From assembly GCA_035498555.1 (NCBI GenBank), contig DATKAB010000018.1:1-43068 (forward strand): DNA of 43,068 nucleotides, written 5' to 3'. Under the pieces are notes generated by a model, which saw only the letters and a list, made by a program, of their open reading frames with translations, made no database searches and was not told the DNA's origin. Source of the stretch: Candidatus Sulfotelmatobacter sp. (GTDB lineage Bacteria; Eisenbacteria; RBG-16-71-46). The position numbers and the translations under genes were made by a program. Below are positions 26,193 through 34,441 of this stretch, piece by piece; positions within the stretch are counted from its first letter, which is position 1, and each line of letters opens with the position of its first letter.

Positions 26193-28112
26193 ATGCGATC
26201 CTCGCGCCTGACAGCGCTTCTGCTTGCGGCCTCGGCCGGCCTCGGCCTGGCCGCGCCGGCATTCGCCAATACCTACGACGTGAGCCCGGCCGGCACCGGC
26301 AGCGCCTGCACGCCGGGAAGCCCGTGCGCCCTGGCCACCGCCAACGGCCTCGCGCGTGCCGGCGACGTGATCCGGCTCGCGCCCGGCAGCTACTCCGACC
26401 CGACGATTCCCACCGTCGACGGCACCGCCGGCGCGCGCATCACCTACCTCGGCAACCTCGGCGTGCCGGAAGCGGTGCTCATCAACGCCGACATCCAGAT
26501 GAAGCGGAAGTACGTCACGGTGAAGGGCATGAGCTTCGCGAACTCGTTCGAGTTCGACCGTCTGAGCACCACCGCCTGCGCGCAGTTCGACTCGATCGCC
26601 TGGTGCAACGTCTACAACAGCCTCGGGCTCGATCAGGCCAAAGACTGCGTGGCCTACAAAGTCAACGTGACCAGCGGGCTCGGTCGCTTCACCATGGCCA
26701 CGCCGGCCGCGCCTCCTTCGGACTGGACGATTCCGGAGCGAAACGTGGTTCGCCGCTGTACCTTCCAGCTCGGCGGCAACGTGACCGACGGCTATCACGT
26801 GGTGGTGATGCGCGGCGCGCAGAGGTGCCAGATCGACAGCAATCAGGTGTACATCACGCTGTCGCCCAACATCACCGCCGAAATCGACCCGTTCATCGCC
26901 TATTTCATGCAGGGCTGCACGTTCCGCGACAATCGCTGGGAAGTGATGAACAATCACAACGACAATCACCTGTTCCGTTGGCGCGATTCGACCATGTTCA
27001 ATCGTGTCTATCGCGACACCATCATCCTGCGCGGTCACGCGGTTCGCTTCGCGCCCTCGTCGTCGGGCACCTGGGTGGGCAGCACCAACCAGAACTACTT
27101 CGAGGGTCTCTACCTGAAGTGCAGCACCAATCCCTCCGACTACGCGCTCTACTACCAGAACGGAATGCGCGGCGACACGCTCCGTAACTGCGTGGTGATC
27201 GACAGCCTGGCCAAGGCGCTCACCTGCGGTCAGGTCGAGAAGTTCGCCTCGTTGATCGACCACTGCACGTTCGTGGGCAACTCCGCCTCGGGCGTGGCCG
27301 AGGTGCTGGCCGGCGTGGATCAATGGGGCGACGAGTGGCCGGCGACCGGCTCGCTGGTGTTCACCAACAACATCCTCTATCAGCTCAATCCCGGCGCTTC
27401 CGGGACCGAGATGGGCATGAACTGGGACTTCAGCAGCACCTCGAACCAGCTCACCAGCAACGGCAACCTCTACTTCCTTCCCGGCCGCGCCTCGAGCCGC
27501 GCGATTCACTGGACCATCAACGGCGGTGGCGGCGGGCAGGTCGCGCCGGGCCCGGGGACGAGCTGGGCCACCACTTTCGGCCGCGACGTGAATTCCTACT
27601 GGGGCACGCCGAAGTTCGTGGACTCGACCTTCACGACCTTCGACGCGCATCCCGCCGCCGGCTCGTTCGCGCTGGCCCGAGCGCTGGACGGCACCGCGAT
27701 CGGCGCACTCCAGCAGGCCGGTCCCGACGGCACGCCGCCGGCGACCATCGGCAATCTCGACGCGAGCGCCGTCTACGACAAGATCGTCACGCTGAGCTGG
27801 ACCGCTCCGGGCGACGATGGCAGCGTCGGAATCGCCTCCGGCTATGATCTTCGATATTCGACCGCGCCAATCAACGCCGCCAACTTCTCGAGCGCCACGC
27901 CGGTCTCGCCTCAGCCGGTCCCCGCGGCCTCGGGCACCGCGCAGAGCTACGTCGTGTTCGGCCTCACGCCGGGCTCCAACTACTGGTTCGCGATCAAGGC
28001 GCGTGACGACGCGGGCAACTGGTCCGCGCTCAGCAACGTGAAGCAGGTGGTGACCGCCGCCACCGACAGCTCACCGCCGGCCGCGGTGCACGACCTGACG
28101 GCCTCCCCCTAG
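26193..28112 (+). CDS. Secreted beta-helix protein with one fibronectin-III domain, apparently C-terminally shortened
   Basis: 639 residues from the ATG at 26193, chosen because it gives a clean signal peptide (MRSSRLTALLLAASAGLGLA, cleavage after AFA near residue 25); longer in-frame starts exist. Residues about 27-510 are a right-handed beta-helix of the kind found in polysaccharide-degrading or surface proteins (GDVIRLAPGSYSDP, YVTVKGMSFANS, LRNCVVIDSLAKALTCGQ). About 514-627 is a fibronectin-III domain (VTLSWTAPGDDGSVGIASGY, GLTPGSNYWFAIKARDDAGN). The protein ends at PPAAVHDLTASP, which is how the next FnIII repeat normally begins, so further FnIII repeats and a sorting domain seem to be missing. 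No continuation appears in other frames after the TAG. Catalytic residues are not identifiable. Confidence 0.82.
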   Translation: MRSSRLTALLLAASAGLGLAAPAFANTYDVSPAGTGSACTPGSPCALATANGLARAGDVIRLAPGSYSDPTIPTVDGTAGARITYLGNLGVPEAVLINADIQMKRKYVTVKGMSFANSFEFDRLSTTACAQFDSIAWCNVYNSLGLDQAKDCVAYKVNVTSGLGRFTMATPAAPPSDWTIPERNVVRRCTFQLGGNVTDGYHVVVMRGAQRCQIDSNQVYITLSPNITAEIDPFIAYFMQGCTFRDNRWEVMNNHNDNHLFRWRDSTMFNRVYRDTIILRGHAVRFAPSSSGTWVGSTNQNYFEGLYLKCSTNPSDYALYYQNGMRGDTLRNCVVIDSLAKALTCGQVEKFASLIDHCTFVGNSASGVAEVLAGVDQWGDEWPATGSLVFTNNILYQLNPGASGTEMGMNWDFSSTSNQLTSNGNLYFLPGRASSRAIHWTINGGGGGQVAPGPGTSWATTFGRDVNSYWGTPKFVDSTFTTFDAHPAAGSFALARALDGTAIGALQQAGPDGTPPATIGNLDASAVYDKIVTLSWTAPGDDGSVGIASGYDLRYSTAPINAANFSSATPVSPQPVPAASGTAQSYVVFGLTPGSNYWFAIKARDDAGNWSALSNVKQVVTAATDSSPPAAVHDLTASP

Positions 28113-28120
28113 AGTCGCGG

Positions 28121-29050
28121 ATGGTCTCGAGCGGGAACGGGGTCGCACCAGGTCCTGGCACTCCAGGACCAGGTCAGGCGCACCAGGCCTTCGACTCGCT
28201 GGTCCGGTGGACGATTGAGGTGGAGCGCGGCGCCGCGGCGGATTTCCTGCCCGAAGCTGAGCGGGGCGAGTTCCTGAAGTACTACGAGCGGCTGCCGGCA
28301 GCCACCGACGAGGTCTCGATCCGTCGCTACCTGCGCGGCATGTGGCGGGGCGAGGCCGGCTGGACGGCGCGCTGGATCGCGGCGCGCAGCGCCATCGCGC
28401 CGCCGGTCCGGGTGCTCGACGCGGGCTCGGGATTCGGCACCTTCGCCATGTTGTACGCGGCGGTGGGGGCGGAGGTGGTCGGCGTGGATTTGCGGCCCGA
28501 TCGCCTGAGCGCCGCCGATCGCCGTCTCGAATACTTCGCGAGCCGGACTGGGCGCTCGCTGAACGTGCACTGCCAGCGAGCCGATCTCACGCGCGAGTGG
28601 CCCGGCGACTTCGACGTGGTTTGGGTCTACAACGCCCTCTCGCACATCGACCCGCTCGATGCCTTTCTCGATCAAACGCGCCGCCACCTGCGGCCGGGCG
28701 GGGTGCTGGTGGTCGGCGACATCAATGGGGCGAACTCGGCCCACCTCAAGCGGCTCGGACACCTGCGCACCGACGTCCACCAGGAATACGTCGCGCCCGA
28801 CGGGGAGCGCCACGCCTATGCAGTGGAACGACCGTTCCCGCCCGAGGAGCTGCGCGGCATCATGGCGAGTCACGGACTCAAGGTGGTGCGCCACGAGTTG
28901 TACTGGTTCGGGTTGAGCGTGCTGCCCGACCTGCTCTACTGGAATCTGCTCGCGCCGCTGCAGACCGGCTGGCAGCTCGGCGAGCGGGTGGCGAGGCGTC
29001 AGTTGCTGGTGGCCACGCCCTCCGCTCCGCCCGCTCTCCATGGGGCCTGA
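28121..29050 (+). CDS. Class I SAM-dependent methyltransferase
   Basis: 309 residues from the first ATG. Motif I VRVLDAGSGFGTFAMLYAAV (about residues 92-111), the acidic end of strand 2 VVGVDLRPDRL, strand 4 DFDVVWVYNALSHID and the post-motif HLRPGGVLVVGD mark a Rossmann methyltransferase like those acting on small molecules or glycan precursors. Conserved sequence seems to begin around FDSLVRWTIEVERGAA; the first 20 residues (Gly/Pro-rich) overlap a hairpin and lack a ribosome site, so the true start may be 60-220 nt downstream. It converges with the GGDEF gene (12 nt between stops). It lies near surface-polysaccharide genes 5 kb away, but the substrate is unknown. Confidence 0.85.
   Translation: MVSSGNGVAPGPGTPGPGQAHQAFDSLVRWTIEVERGAAADFLPEAERGEFLKYYERLPAATDEVSIRRYLRGMWRGEAGWTARWIAARSAIAPPVRVLDAGSGFGTFAMLYAAVGAEVVGVDLRPDRLSAADRRLEYFASRTGRSLNVHCQRADLTREWPGDFDVVWVYNALSHIDPLDAFLDQTRRHLRPGGVLVVGDINGANSAHLKRLGHLRTDVHQEYVAPDGERHAYAVERPFPPEELRGIMASHGLKVVRHELYWFGLSVLPDLLYWNLLAPLQTGWQLGERVARRQLLVATPSAPPALHGA
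28151..28170 (+). terminator. Small hairpin after the beta-helix gene
   Basis: GGTCCTGG-CACT-CCAGGACC is a perfect 8-bp stem 39 nt after the beta-helix stop codon and inside the first codons of the annotated methyltransferase frame. It may be the terminator of the beta-helix gene, which would push the methyltransferase start downstream. Confidence 0.4.
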
Positions 29051-29062
29051 GCGGCCCCGACG

Positions 29063-30421
29063 CTAGGAGCGCACCGGCTTTCCCGCCCCGCCGCGGCGCG
29101 GACCACCGTTCCCGGGCTCGAAGAACACCACGCGATTCTTGGGCGGGCGCTTGGCTTCGAGCAGTGCCTGGTTCGCGGCGCGCCACAGCTCCTGCGGAGT
29201 CGCGCCATGTTCGGGGAACAGCGCGACCCCGATGCTGACGGTGACGCCCAGCTCGTGGTGGGCGCGATCGAGCGCCTCGACCGCGACCTGCTGCCGCTCG
29301 ACCAGCGCACGGAGTCGCTCGGACACCGCCCCGGCGTCGTGAGCCGACACCGGCGAGGTGAGGAGCAGCGCGAATTCCTCGCCGCCCCAGCGCGAGACCG
29401 TGTCGAACGGGCGGACGCCGCTGCGCAGCGACTGGGCCACCGTGATCAGCACCTGATTGCCGGCCTCGTAGCCGAATCGCGTGTTGAACAGCTTGAAATC
29501 GTCGATGTCCACGAGGCACAGGGCGAGAGAGGCGTTCTCGCGCTGCGCGCGCGCCATCTCGTTCTGGAGCTGAAGGTCGAAATAGGGCCGGTTGTAGACC
29601 CCGGTCAGGGGATCCACGAACACCAGCTGCTCGAGCCGCGTGGCGCGCTCGAGCGCCGCCCCGAACGAATCGGCGAGCAGGACCACCAGCGCCAGCGCTC
29701 CCTCGTCGAAGGCCAGCGGGGCGCGAGTGGTGACCTCGAGGTGGCCGGCCGGCGGGCCCGGACCCACGGTCACCGCGAGCGCCACGAATGAGCCGACGCC
29801 GTTCCGCTCCCCGCTGGCCGCGAGGCGGGACGAACGCGACAGGTCGGGGGCGTGAATCAGTACGTGCGGTTCGCTCAGCGCGAGCGCGGCGACCTCCGCG
29901 TCGAACGGCGTCGGCGCGAGCGACGCCTCGCCGCCCGGTCGGGGCACGAATCGCACCCGCGCCGCTCCCAGCAGTTCGCGCCCGGTCTGCTCGAGGTGTT
30001 CGCGCAGCAGATCACGCACGGCGACCGAGCGCGGATCGTGATGGAGCGCGGGGTCGTCGAGTCTCAGCAGGCGCCGGACCTGTTCGATGCCGGCCGGTGC
30101 GCGGGAGGGAAGACTCAGGCGGGGGATCCGCCGGATCCCATCCTGCTCCTCGGGAGCCGCCACATGGATGGTGAAGACGCGCAGCGAATCGCGCGCCTCG
30201 TAGCGGAGCACCGGGCCCAGACCGTTGGGACTCGCCGGAACGCGCACCAGCGCGCCGGACTCTTCCAGGCGCCGCAGGGCGAGAAGCGCCGCCTGTTCGA
30301 TCTGCTGACCCACGCCCGACAGCAGGGCCGACTGCACCGACCGTCGCTCGGCGGGCGGCAGCTCGTCGAGGGGGAGCAGCCGCTCGAGCAGCTGCCGAAA
30401 ATCGATTGTCTGCTGGTTCAC
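29063..30421 (-). CDS. GGDEF diguanylate cyclase with N-terminal GAF-like region
   Basis: 452 residues from the GTG at 30421, where the recognisable helical start (MNQQTIDFRQLLERLLPLDE) begins; the frame is open further upstream but that part is non-protein-like. Residues 1-275 include a helical leader and probably a divergent GAF-like sensor (VGSFVALAVTVGPGPPAGHL, LALVVLLADSFGAALERATR). The GGDEF domain begins at LVFVDPLTGVYNRPYFDLQL; the active-site signature is GGEEF at 346-350, and an RPFD inhibitory site (RxxD) lies five residues before it at 337-340, so it should be an active, product-inhibited cyclase making c-di-GMP from two GTP. No transmembrane segment is apparent, so it is cytosolic. 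No EAL or PilZ protein is visible nearby. Confidence 0.92.
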   Translation of the reverse strand: MNQQTIDFRQLLERLLPLDELPPAERRSVQSALLSGVGQQIEQAALLALRRLEESGALVRVPASPNGLGPVLRYEARDSLRVFTIHVAAPEEQDGIRRIPRLSLPSRAPAGIEQVRRLLRLDDPALHHDPRSVAVRDLLREHLEQTGRELLGAARVRFVPRPGGEASLAPTPFDAEVAALALSEPHVLIHAPDLSRSSRLAASGERNGVGSFVALAVTVGPGPPAGHLEVTTRAPLAFDEGALALVVLLADSFGAALERATRLEQLVFVDPLTGVYNRPYFDLQLQNEMARAQRENASLALCLVDIDDFKLFNTRFGYEAGNQVLITVAQSLRSGVRPFDTVSRWGGEEFALLLTSPVSAHDAGAVSERLRALVERQQVAVEALDRAHHELGVTVSIGVALFPEHGATPQELWRAANQALLEAKRPPKNRVVFFEPGNGGPRRGGAGKPVRS

Positions 30422-30722
30422 GAGGCTTCCGTGCCTCCCAGCGTCGGGGGATTTCCCATGTCCGGGGACCTCGGGTCGGGGGAGCTGAGTGCACGATGCA
30501 GGGTCGATACCCTGGTTCGGACAAAGACAGTTTAGCACGGGAATCCGGCGAGCCGGCCGGGAAATCACCATTGGCCTGCGGAAATAGGCCGGCGTGAGAA
30601 CCCGAGAAGCCGCCGCTGGCACTCGACGCGCCCGCTCCGCCGTCGCTTGACCGGACTGCGGTCGGTCTTTACGTTCCAGGTTCTTTGGGTCCCGCACCGC
30701 CAGAACTCTGGAAGACCACCCG
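30422..30722. other. Divergent intergenic region, GGDEF gene and ptsN-like gene
   Basis: These 301 bases hold the plus-strand promoter at 30647-30675. There is also an AT-richer patch with GACAAAGACAGTTTAGCAC near 30520, where a minus-strand promoter for the GGDEF gene could lie, and a short inverted repeat GGCCT...AGGCC at about 30573-30590. I see no gene: open frames through it lack ribosome sites and protein-like composition. Confidence 0.45.
30647..30675 (+). promoter_or_regulatory. Sigma70-type promoter for the PtsN-like gene
   Basis: TTGACC (30647-30652) and TACGTT (30670-30675) are 17 nt apart, five of six and three of six consensus bases. The predicted start site would be about 40 nt before the ATG at 30723. 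Confidence 0.5.
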
Positions 30723-31199
30723 ATGAAGCTCTCCGAACTCCTCAATACGCGCGCCATTCGCCTGCGTTTGCAGGCTCGGAACAAGCGCGAGGCGATCGCG
30801 GAGCTGGTGGCCCTGCTGGAGAACGCGCACGGCTGTGACAGTCATGGCGAAATCCTCGATCGGGTCCTTCGCCGCGAGGAGATGATGACCACCGGCATCG
30901 GCTACGGCGTGGCCATTCCGCACGGGAAGGCGCGCAGCGCCGATCACATGATGGCCGCCTGTGCGGTGTCGCCCGAAGGCCTCGATTTCGACGCCGAGGA
31001 TGGGCAGCCGGCCACCCTGTTCGTTCTGTTCGTCTCTCCCGAGCACGCGGCCACGTTGCACGTGAAGGTGCTGGCCAACATCTCGCGACTCCTCAAGGAA
31101 GAATCGGTGCGCAGGAGCCTGCGCGAGGCCCGGAGTCCCGAGGACTTCCTCGCTGCCGTCCAGAATGCCGAGGCGGCATTCATTCCCAGCTCGAGCTGA
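30723..31199 (+). CDS. PTS IIA protein of the fructose/nitrogen (PtsN) type
   Basis: 158 residues, the full length of a PTS_EIIA type-2 domain. The phosphorylated histidine is His67 in GYGVAIPHGKA, and the second conserved His is in ATLHVKVLANIS. As a single-domain IIA without IIB or IIC neighbours it is most likely a regulatory PtsN-like protein that is phosphorylated by NPr and controls ion transport or other pathways, and not part of a sugar importer. No EI or HPr gene is in the window. It precedes, by 71 nt, a set of three divergent complex-I-like membrane genes, raising the possibility that it regulates them; PtsN acts on potassium transport in enterobacteria, so this is plausible but untested. 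Confidence 0.9.
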   Translation: MKLSELLNTRAIRLRLQARNKREAIAELVALLENAHGCDSHGEILDRVLRREEMMTTGIGYGVAIPHGKARSADHMMAACAVSPEGLDFDAEDGQPATLFVLFVSPEHAATLHVKVLANISRLLKEESVRRSLREARSPEDFLAAVQNAEAAFIPSSS

Positions 31200-31270
31200 G
31201 CCGGCGCGCTCGCCAGCCGGCGGACGCTCGCAAAGACGCCCCAAGAGTTCCACCGACCGGGAGGTCCTCG

Positions 31271-31927
31271 ATGCACTTCCTCGACGCGTGGAGCTCGCTC
31301 TCGCTCCTCGATCAGCTCCGACTGATCGCGCCCGCCGCGCTGATGGTCGCCGCCATCCTGCTTCCCGGCCGGCGCGCCGCGATCGCCGTGGCGTTCGCGC
31401 TCGCGATCGCGGTGCCGGTGAGCGACGCCGCCGGCGAAGGCTGGGCCACCAACCTCGGCTGGGGATTGCTGTGGGCGGGCGTTGGTCTGGTGCTGGTGCG
31501 CGGATCGGGCTCGGGCATGCGCCGTCCGGTTGAAGGGGCCGGTGGATTCGAGTCCTCGGTGATCGGGCTGATGCTCGGGATTCCGTTCTGCGCGCTGCTC
31601 ACGCTGGCGATCGCGCGGCAGGATCTCTCGAGCGGGTTGACGCGCACCGCCACCATCGGCGTCCTCTACCTCACGCTCGGGCTCATCCATCTGATGGTGC
31701 GCCGCCACGTGCTGCGCTCGGCGCTCGGCTGGGGCTTCGTGGGCTTCGGGCTCCAGGTGCTCGAGGGCGCGGTGCGCGCCACGCTGCCGCCGGCGCTGGC
31801 GCCGCCCTCGGGGGTCGCGCTGCTCGCGACCTTCGTCACCCTCGCGCTGGTGCTCCGGCTGGGTCTCGCTCGAGCGCGCTGGGTGGGCAGCGCGTGGCTG
31901 AGTGACGCGCACGATCTTCACGACTGA
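31271..31927 (+). CDS. Membrane protein with NuoK-like C-terminal half
   Basis: 218 residues with six or so hydrophobic segments and GGGAGG 6 nt before the ATG. The C-terminal half reads TIGVLYLTLGLIHLMVRRHV, LRSALGWGFVGFGLQVLEGA and GVALLATFVTLALVLRLGLA. It follows the plan of NuoK/MnhC: helix 1, then an RRN-like turn (here RRH), a helix with a conserved acidic residue (here Glu in VLEGA), and a last helix followed by Arg. The N-terminal 90 residues (two or three more helices) are extra relative to NuoK (about 100 residues). It is the first of three adjoining genes whose products resemble antiporter or complex-I membrane subunits. Similarity is weak, so the homology call is tentative; that it is an integral membrane protein is secure. 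Confidence 0.62.
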   Translation: MHFLDAWSSLSLLDQLRLIAPAALMVAAILLPGRRAAIAVAFALAIAVPVSDAAGEGWATNLGWGLLWAGVGLVLVRGSGSGMRRPVEGAGGFESSVIGLMLGIPFCALLTLAIARQDLSSGLTRTATIGVLYLTLGLIHLMVRRHVLRSALGWGFVGFGLQVLEGAVRATLPPALAPPSGVALLATFVTLALVLRLGLARARWVGSAWLSDAHDLHD

Positions 31928-31928
31928 C

Positions 31929-33239
31929 ATGTTTCGACTGCCGCTCCGACCCACGCTTCCGACCCTCGCGGGCGTGCTGTGCGGGCTCGGCTTCGCGCTG
32001 CTGGTGGTGCGCAATCTGCTGGCCGGCGCGCTCGGTCTGGAGTGCCTGTGGGCGGCGTTCTGGCTCGCGGCGCGCGCGTCGGCCGATCCGGATCGTCAGA
32101 TGCGGCGCTGGGAATGGCTGCGGCGCCCGGCCACGGCGCTGTGGCTCGCGGTGGCGGCCCGCGCGATCGAGCGCGCGGTGCTTCGCGATGGCATCGCGCC
32201 CGAATCCTGGGCGCTGGCGCTGGTGCGAGGTACCGCGCAGGTCGCCGTGTTCTGGGCCGGGCTCGACCTGCTCGGCGCGCTGCCCGGCGCACGCACCTTT
32301 TCGGATCGCAGCGGACCGCTCGCCGGCGGTGCCTTCCGCATGCCGGCGTTGCTCCCGGCGGCCGGCGCGTTGATCTTCCTGCGCCAGTCGCAGCCGCGAC
32401 CGCTGCTCAGCACCGGCGTGGACTGGGCGCAGGCCGTGCTGCTCGTCGCCGCCCTGATCGCGGTGCTGCGCGCCTTCGGACGCAGCTCGTGGCGGCGCTG
32501 CCTGCGCTGGCTGGTGGTGGCCGAATGCGCGCTGGCCGCCGAGCTGGCCGCGGTCGGCACCCTGCATCCGAATCTCGTGCTCGCCCTGTGGCTCGGGGCG
32601 GGCGGGGGCCTCGCGGTGTGGCTGGTGGCGGAGCACCGCGGCGCCGCGCTGCGACGCGATCCGCGTCAGATCCACCTGTGGCGGCTGGCCGGCTGGGTCA
32701 GCACCACCGCCCTGGTCTGGCCGCTCCTGGTCGCGTACGTGCACGGCGTTTCGCGGCAGCCGGTGATGGCGGCCGGCGTGTCGCTGGTGGCGGGCTTCGT
32801 CGCCTGGCTGATGGTGAGGCGCCCGCAAATGGCGCCCGAGCGGCGCTCGATGCCGCGGCTCGCGACGCGTGCTCCGTACACGTTCCTCGCCGCGCTGCTC
32901 ACGCTCGCGATCGGTCCGGCGACGCTGGCCTTCGCCTGGCGACTCGGATACCGCACCACGCTGCTCGCGGCCGCGACGGCGCTCGCGCCCGCCGTGCTCG
33001 GCGGGCTGCTCGCGCTGGTCCATCGCGTGCCGGCGCCGCGCACCGCAGCGCGCGCGGTGGCCCACGGACTCTTTCACACCGTGGCCCGGGGCGAGCACCA
33101 GCTGGTGGTGCGGGGCACGGGAATCGGGCGCCTGCTCGCCGGCCCGCTGCGCGATCTTCACACCGGAGACGCGCAGGAATACCTGTTGTTCCTGGTCGGG
33201 CTCAGCGTGCTCATGCTGCTGGTGCCCATCCTGCAATGA
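31929..33239 (+). CDS. Multi-helix membrane protein, divergent NuoL/M- or Mrp-antiporter-like
   Basis: 436 residues from the ATG one base past the previous stop; a GTG at 31902 overlapping the previous gene is an alternative start. About twelve hydrophobic helices are present. Parts match the NuoL/M/MrpA plan: ALLPAAGALIFLRQSQPRPL is where the HAATMVxAGVFLLxR helix is expected; WAQAVLLVAALIAVLRAFGR and SSWRRCLRWLVVAECALAAE fit the helix followed by the KRxLAYS turn; the end EYLLFLVGLSVLMLLVPILQ is like the NuoL C-terminus. The pumping lysines and glutamate of true NuoL cannot be found in the expected helices, so it may be a non-pumping scaffold or use other residues. The stop overlaps the next start (ATGA). 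Confidence 0.6.
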   Translation: MFRLPLRPTLPTLAGVLCGLGFALLVVRNLLAGALGLECLWAAFWLAARASADPDRQMRRWEWLRRPATALWLAVAARAIERAVLRDGIAPESWALALVRGTAQVAVFWAGLDLLGALPGARTFSDRSGPLAGGAFRMPALLPAAGALIFLRQSQPRPLLSTGVDWAQAVLLVAALIAVLRAFGRSSWRRCLRWLVVAECALAAELAAVGTLHPNLVLALWLGAGGGLAVWLVAEHRGAALRRDPRQIHLWRLAGWVSTTALVWPLLVAYVHGVSRQPVMAAGVSLVAGFVAWLMVRRPQMAPERRSMPRLATRAPYTFLAALLTLAIGPATLAFAWRLGYRTTLLAAATALAPAVLGGLLALVHRVPAPRTAARAVAHGLFHTVARGEHQLVVRGTGIGRLLAGPLRDLHTGDAQEYLLFLVGLSVLMLLVPILQ

Positions 33240-34429
33240 TCCCGCTGGCATTGGCCGCCGCGCTCGCCGGGCTTTCGGGCGCGCTCATCCTGCCGCTCGA
33301 GCCGCGCCACGGCGGCGGTTACTCGATCGCCGGGAGAGCCTTCATGCTGGCGCCGCTGGTGCTGACGTTCTCGAGCGTGTTCGCGTCGCCGGCGCTGGCC
33401 GCGCTCACGGTGGCGCTGGCGATCGCGCTGCTCGCACGCCGCGCGCACGACGCGTTTCACACCGAATGCGCGCTCAAGGTGCTGTGGGTCGCGGGCGCGG
33501 CCCTGGCGCTCTCGGCCGCGGGCTGCGCACTGATGTCGGCGCTCACCAGCACCACCGCCCCGCGCGAGCAATGGGCCGTGCTCGGACTCGAGCTGGAACC
33601 CAGCACTCTGTGGCGGACGGCGCTGCCGCTCACGTTGATCGTCGGCCTGGTGCTGCTCGGCGCGGCGCCCTTCCACTTCTGGCCCTCCGACGTGCTGCAG
33701 GGCGCGTTCCCGGCGCTGGCGCCGCTGGCGGTGGTCGCGCTGCAGGTGGCGGGCGCGGGCTGGCTCTCGTGGCGGCTCGAGGGCGTACACGCGTGTCCGG
33801 CCGCCGCCGAGCAAAGCGCGCACGTGCTGGAATCCGTCGCCTCGATCGGGTTCGTGGCCGGGGCCGCCACGCTGCTGGTGCAGCGCGAGCCCGAGCGGCG
33901 AGTGGGCGCCCTCGCCGGACTGAACGGGGCCCTGCTGCTCGCGGCGCTGTCGGCGGGCCAGCGCCTGTCGGATTCGGCGCTCGCGTCCCAGCCCGACGCG
34001 ATCGCGGCATGGGCGGCCCATCTCGCTCTCGCGCTGACCGGCGCCGGCATCCTCTCGCGCTTCACTCCGGCCGCCACGCCCGAGGCGCAGACGGCGGCCG
34101 TGCTGTTTCGCCGGCATCCGTGGAGCGCCGCGGCCGGACTCTACGCGCAGCTCTCGCTGGCCGGTGCACCCGGCACGCCGGGCTCGCTGGTGTGGTTCAT
34201 GGTGGCGCGCGACGTGGTGCGGTCTTCGCCGCTGTGGCTGGTGATCGCGCTCGGTCTCGCGTGGCTCGCCGCGTTCGCGACCGTCGTACGGCATACGGTG
34301 GCCGCCTGCGGCGTGCGCACCACTCAGCCCCCGCCCGAAGCCCCGGTGCCCTTCTCGGCCCGCGCCGCGCTGTGGGTCTGCGGACTCACGCTGGCGGCGG
34401 ATTTCGCCGGACGCATGCTCTGGCGCTGA
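33236..34429 (+). CDS. Divergent NuoN/MrpD-like membrane subunit
   Basis: 397 residues, roughly eleven helices, joined to the previous gene by ATGA. It shows the best of the three matches to complex-I/antiporter subunits: GAAPFHFWPSDVLQGAFPAL corresponds to the GxxPFHxWxPDVYxGAP signature; LLVQREPERRVGALAGLNGA stands for the KRMLAYSSI region; LSLAGAPGTPGSLVWFMVA equals the SLxGIPPTxGFxxKF helix. The lysine that normally precedes PFHFW is replaced (VLLGAAPFHFW), and the lysine of the following helix is Gln (VALQVAGAG). True NuoN is about 480 residues; this one is shorter at the N-terminus. It probably forms a membrane complex with the two upstream proteins. The soluble partner, if any, is not in view. 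Confidence 0.68.
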   Translation: MIPLALAAALAGLSGALILPLEPRHGGGYSIAGRAFMLAPLVLTFSSVFASPALAALTVALAIALLARRAHDAFHTECALKVLWVAGAALALSAAGCALMSALTSTTAPREQWAVLGLELEPSTLWRTALPLTLIVGLVLLGAAPFHFWPSDVLQGAFPALAPLAVVALQVAGAGWLSWRLEGVHACPAAAEQSAHVLESVASIGFVAGAATLLVQREPERRVGALAGLNGALLLAALSAGQRLSDSALASQPDAIAAWAAHLALALTGAGILSRFTPAATPEAQTAAVLFRRHPWSAAAGLYAQLSLAGAPGTPGSLVWFMVARDVVRSSPLWLVIALGLAWLAAFATVVRHTVAACGVRTTQPPPEAPVPFSARAALWVCGLTLAADFAGRMLWR

Positions 34430-34441
34430 GGAATCGACTCG

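Noticed and set aside
31271-34429. A functional respiratory complex I locus
   Set aside because: Only three very divergent membrane subunits are present, with the pumping lysines replaced and no NuoA-J hydrophilic or quinone-site subunits.
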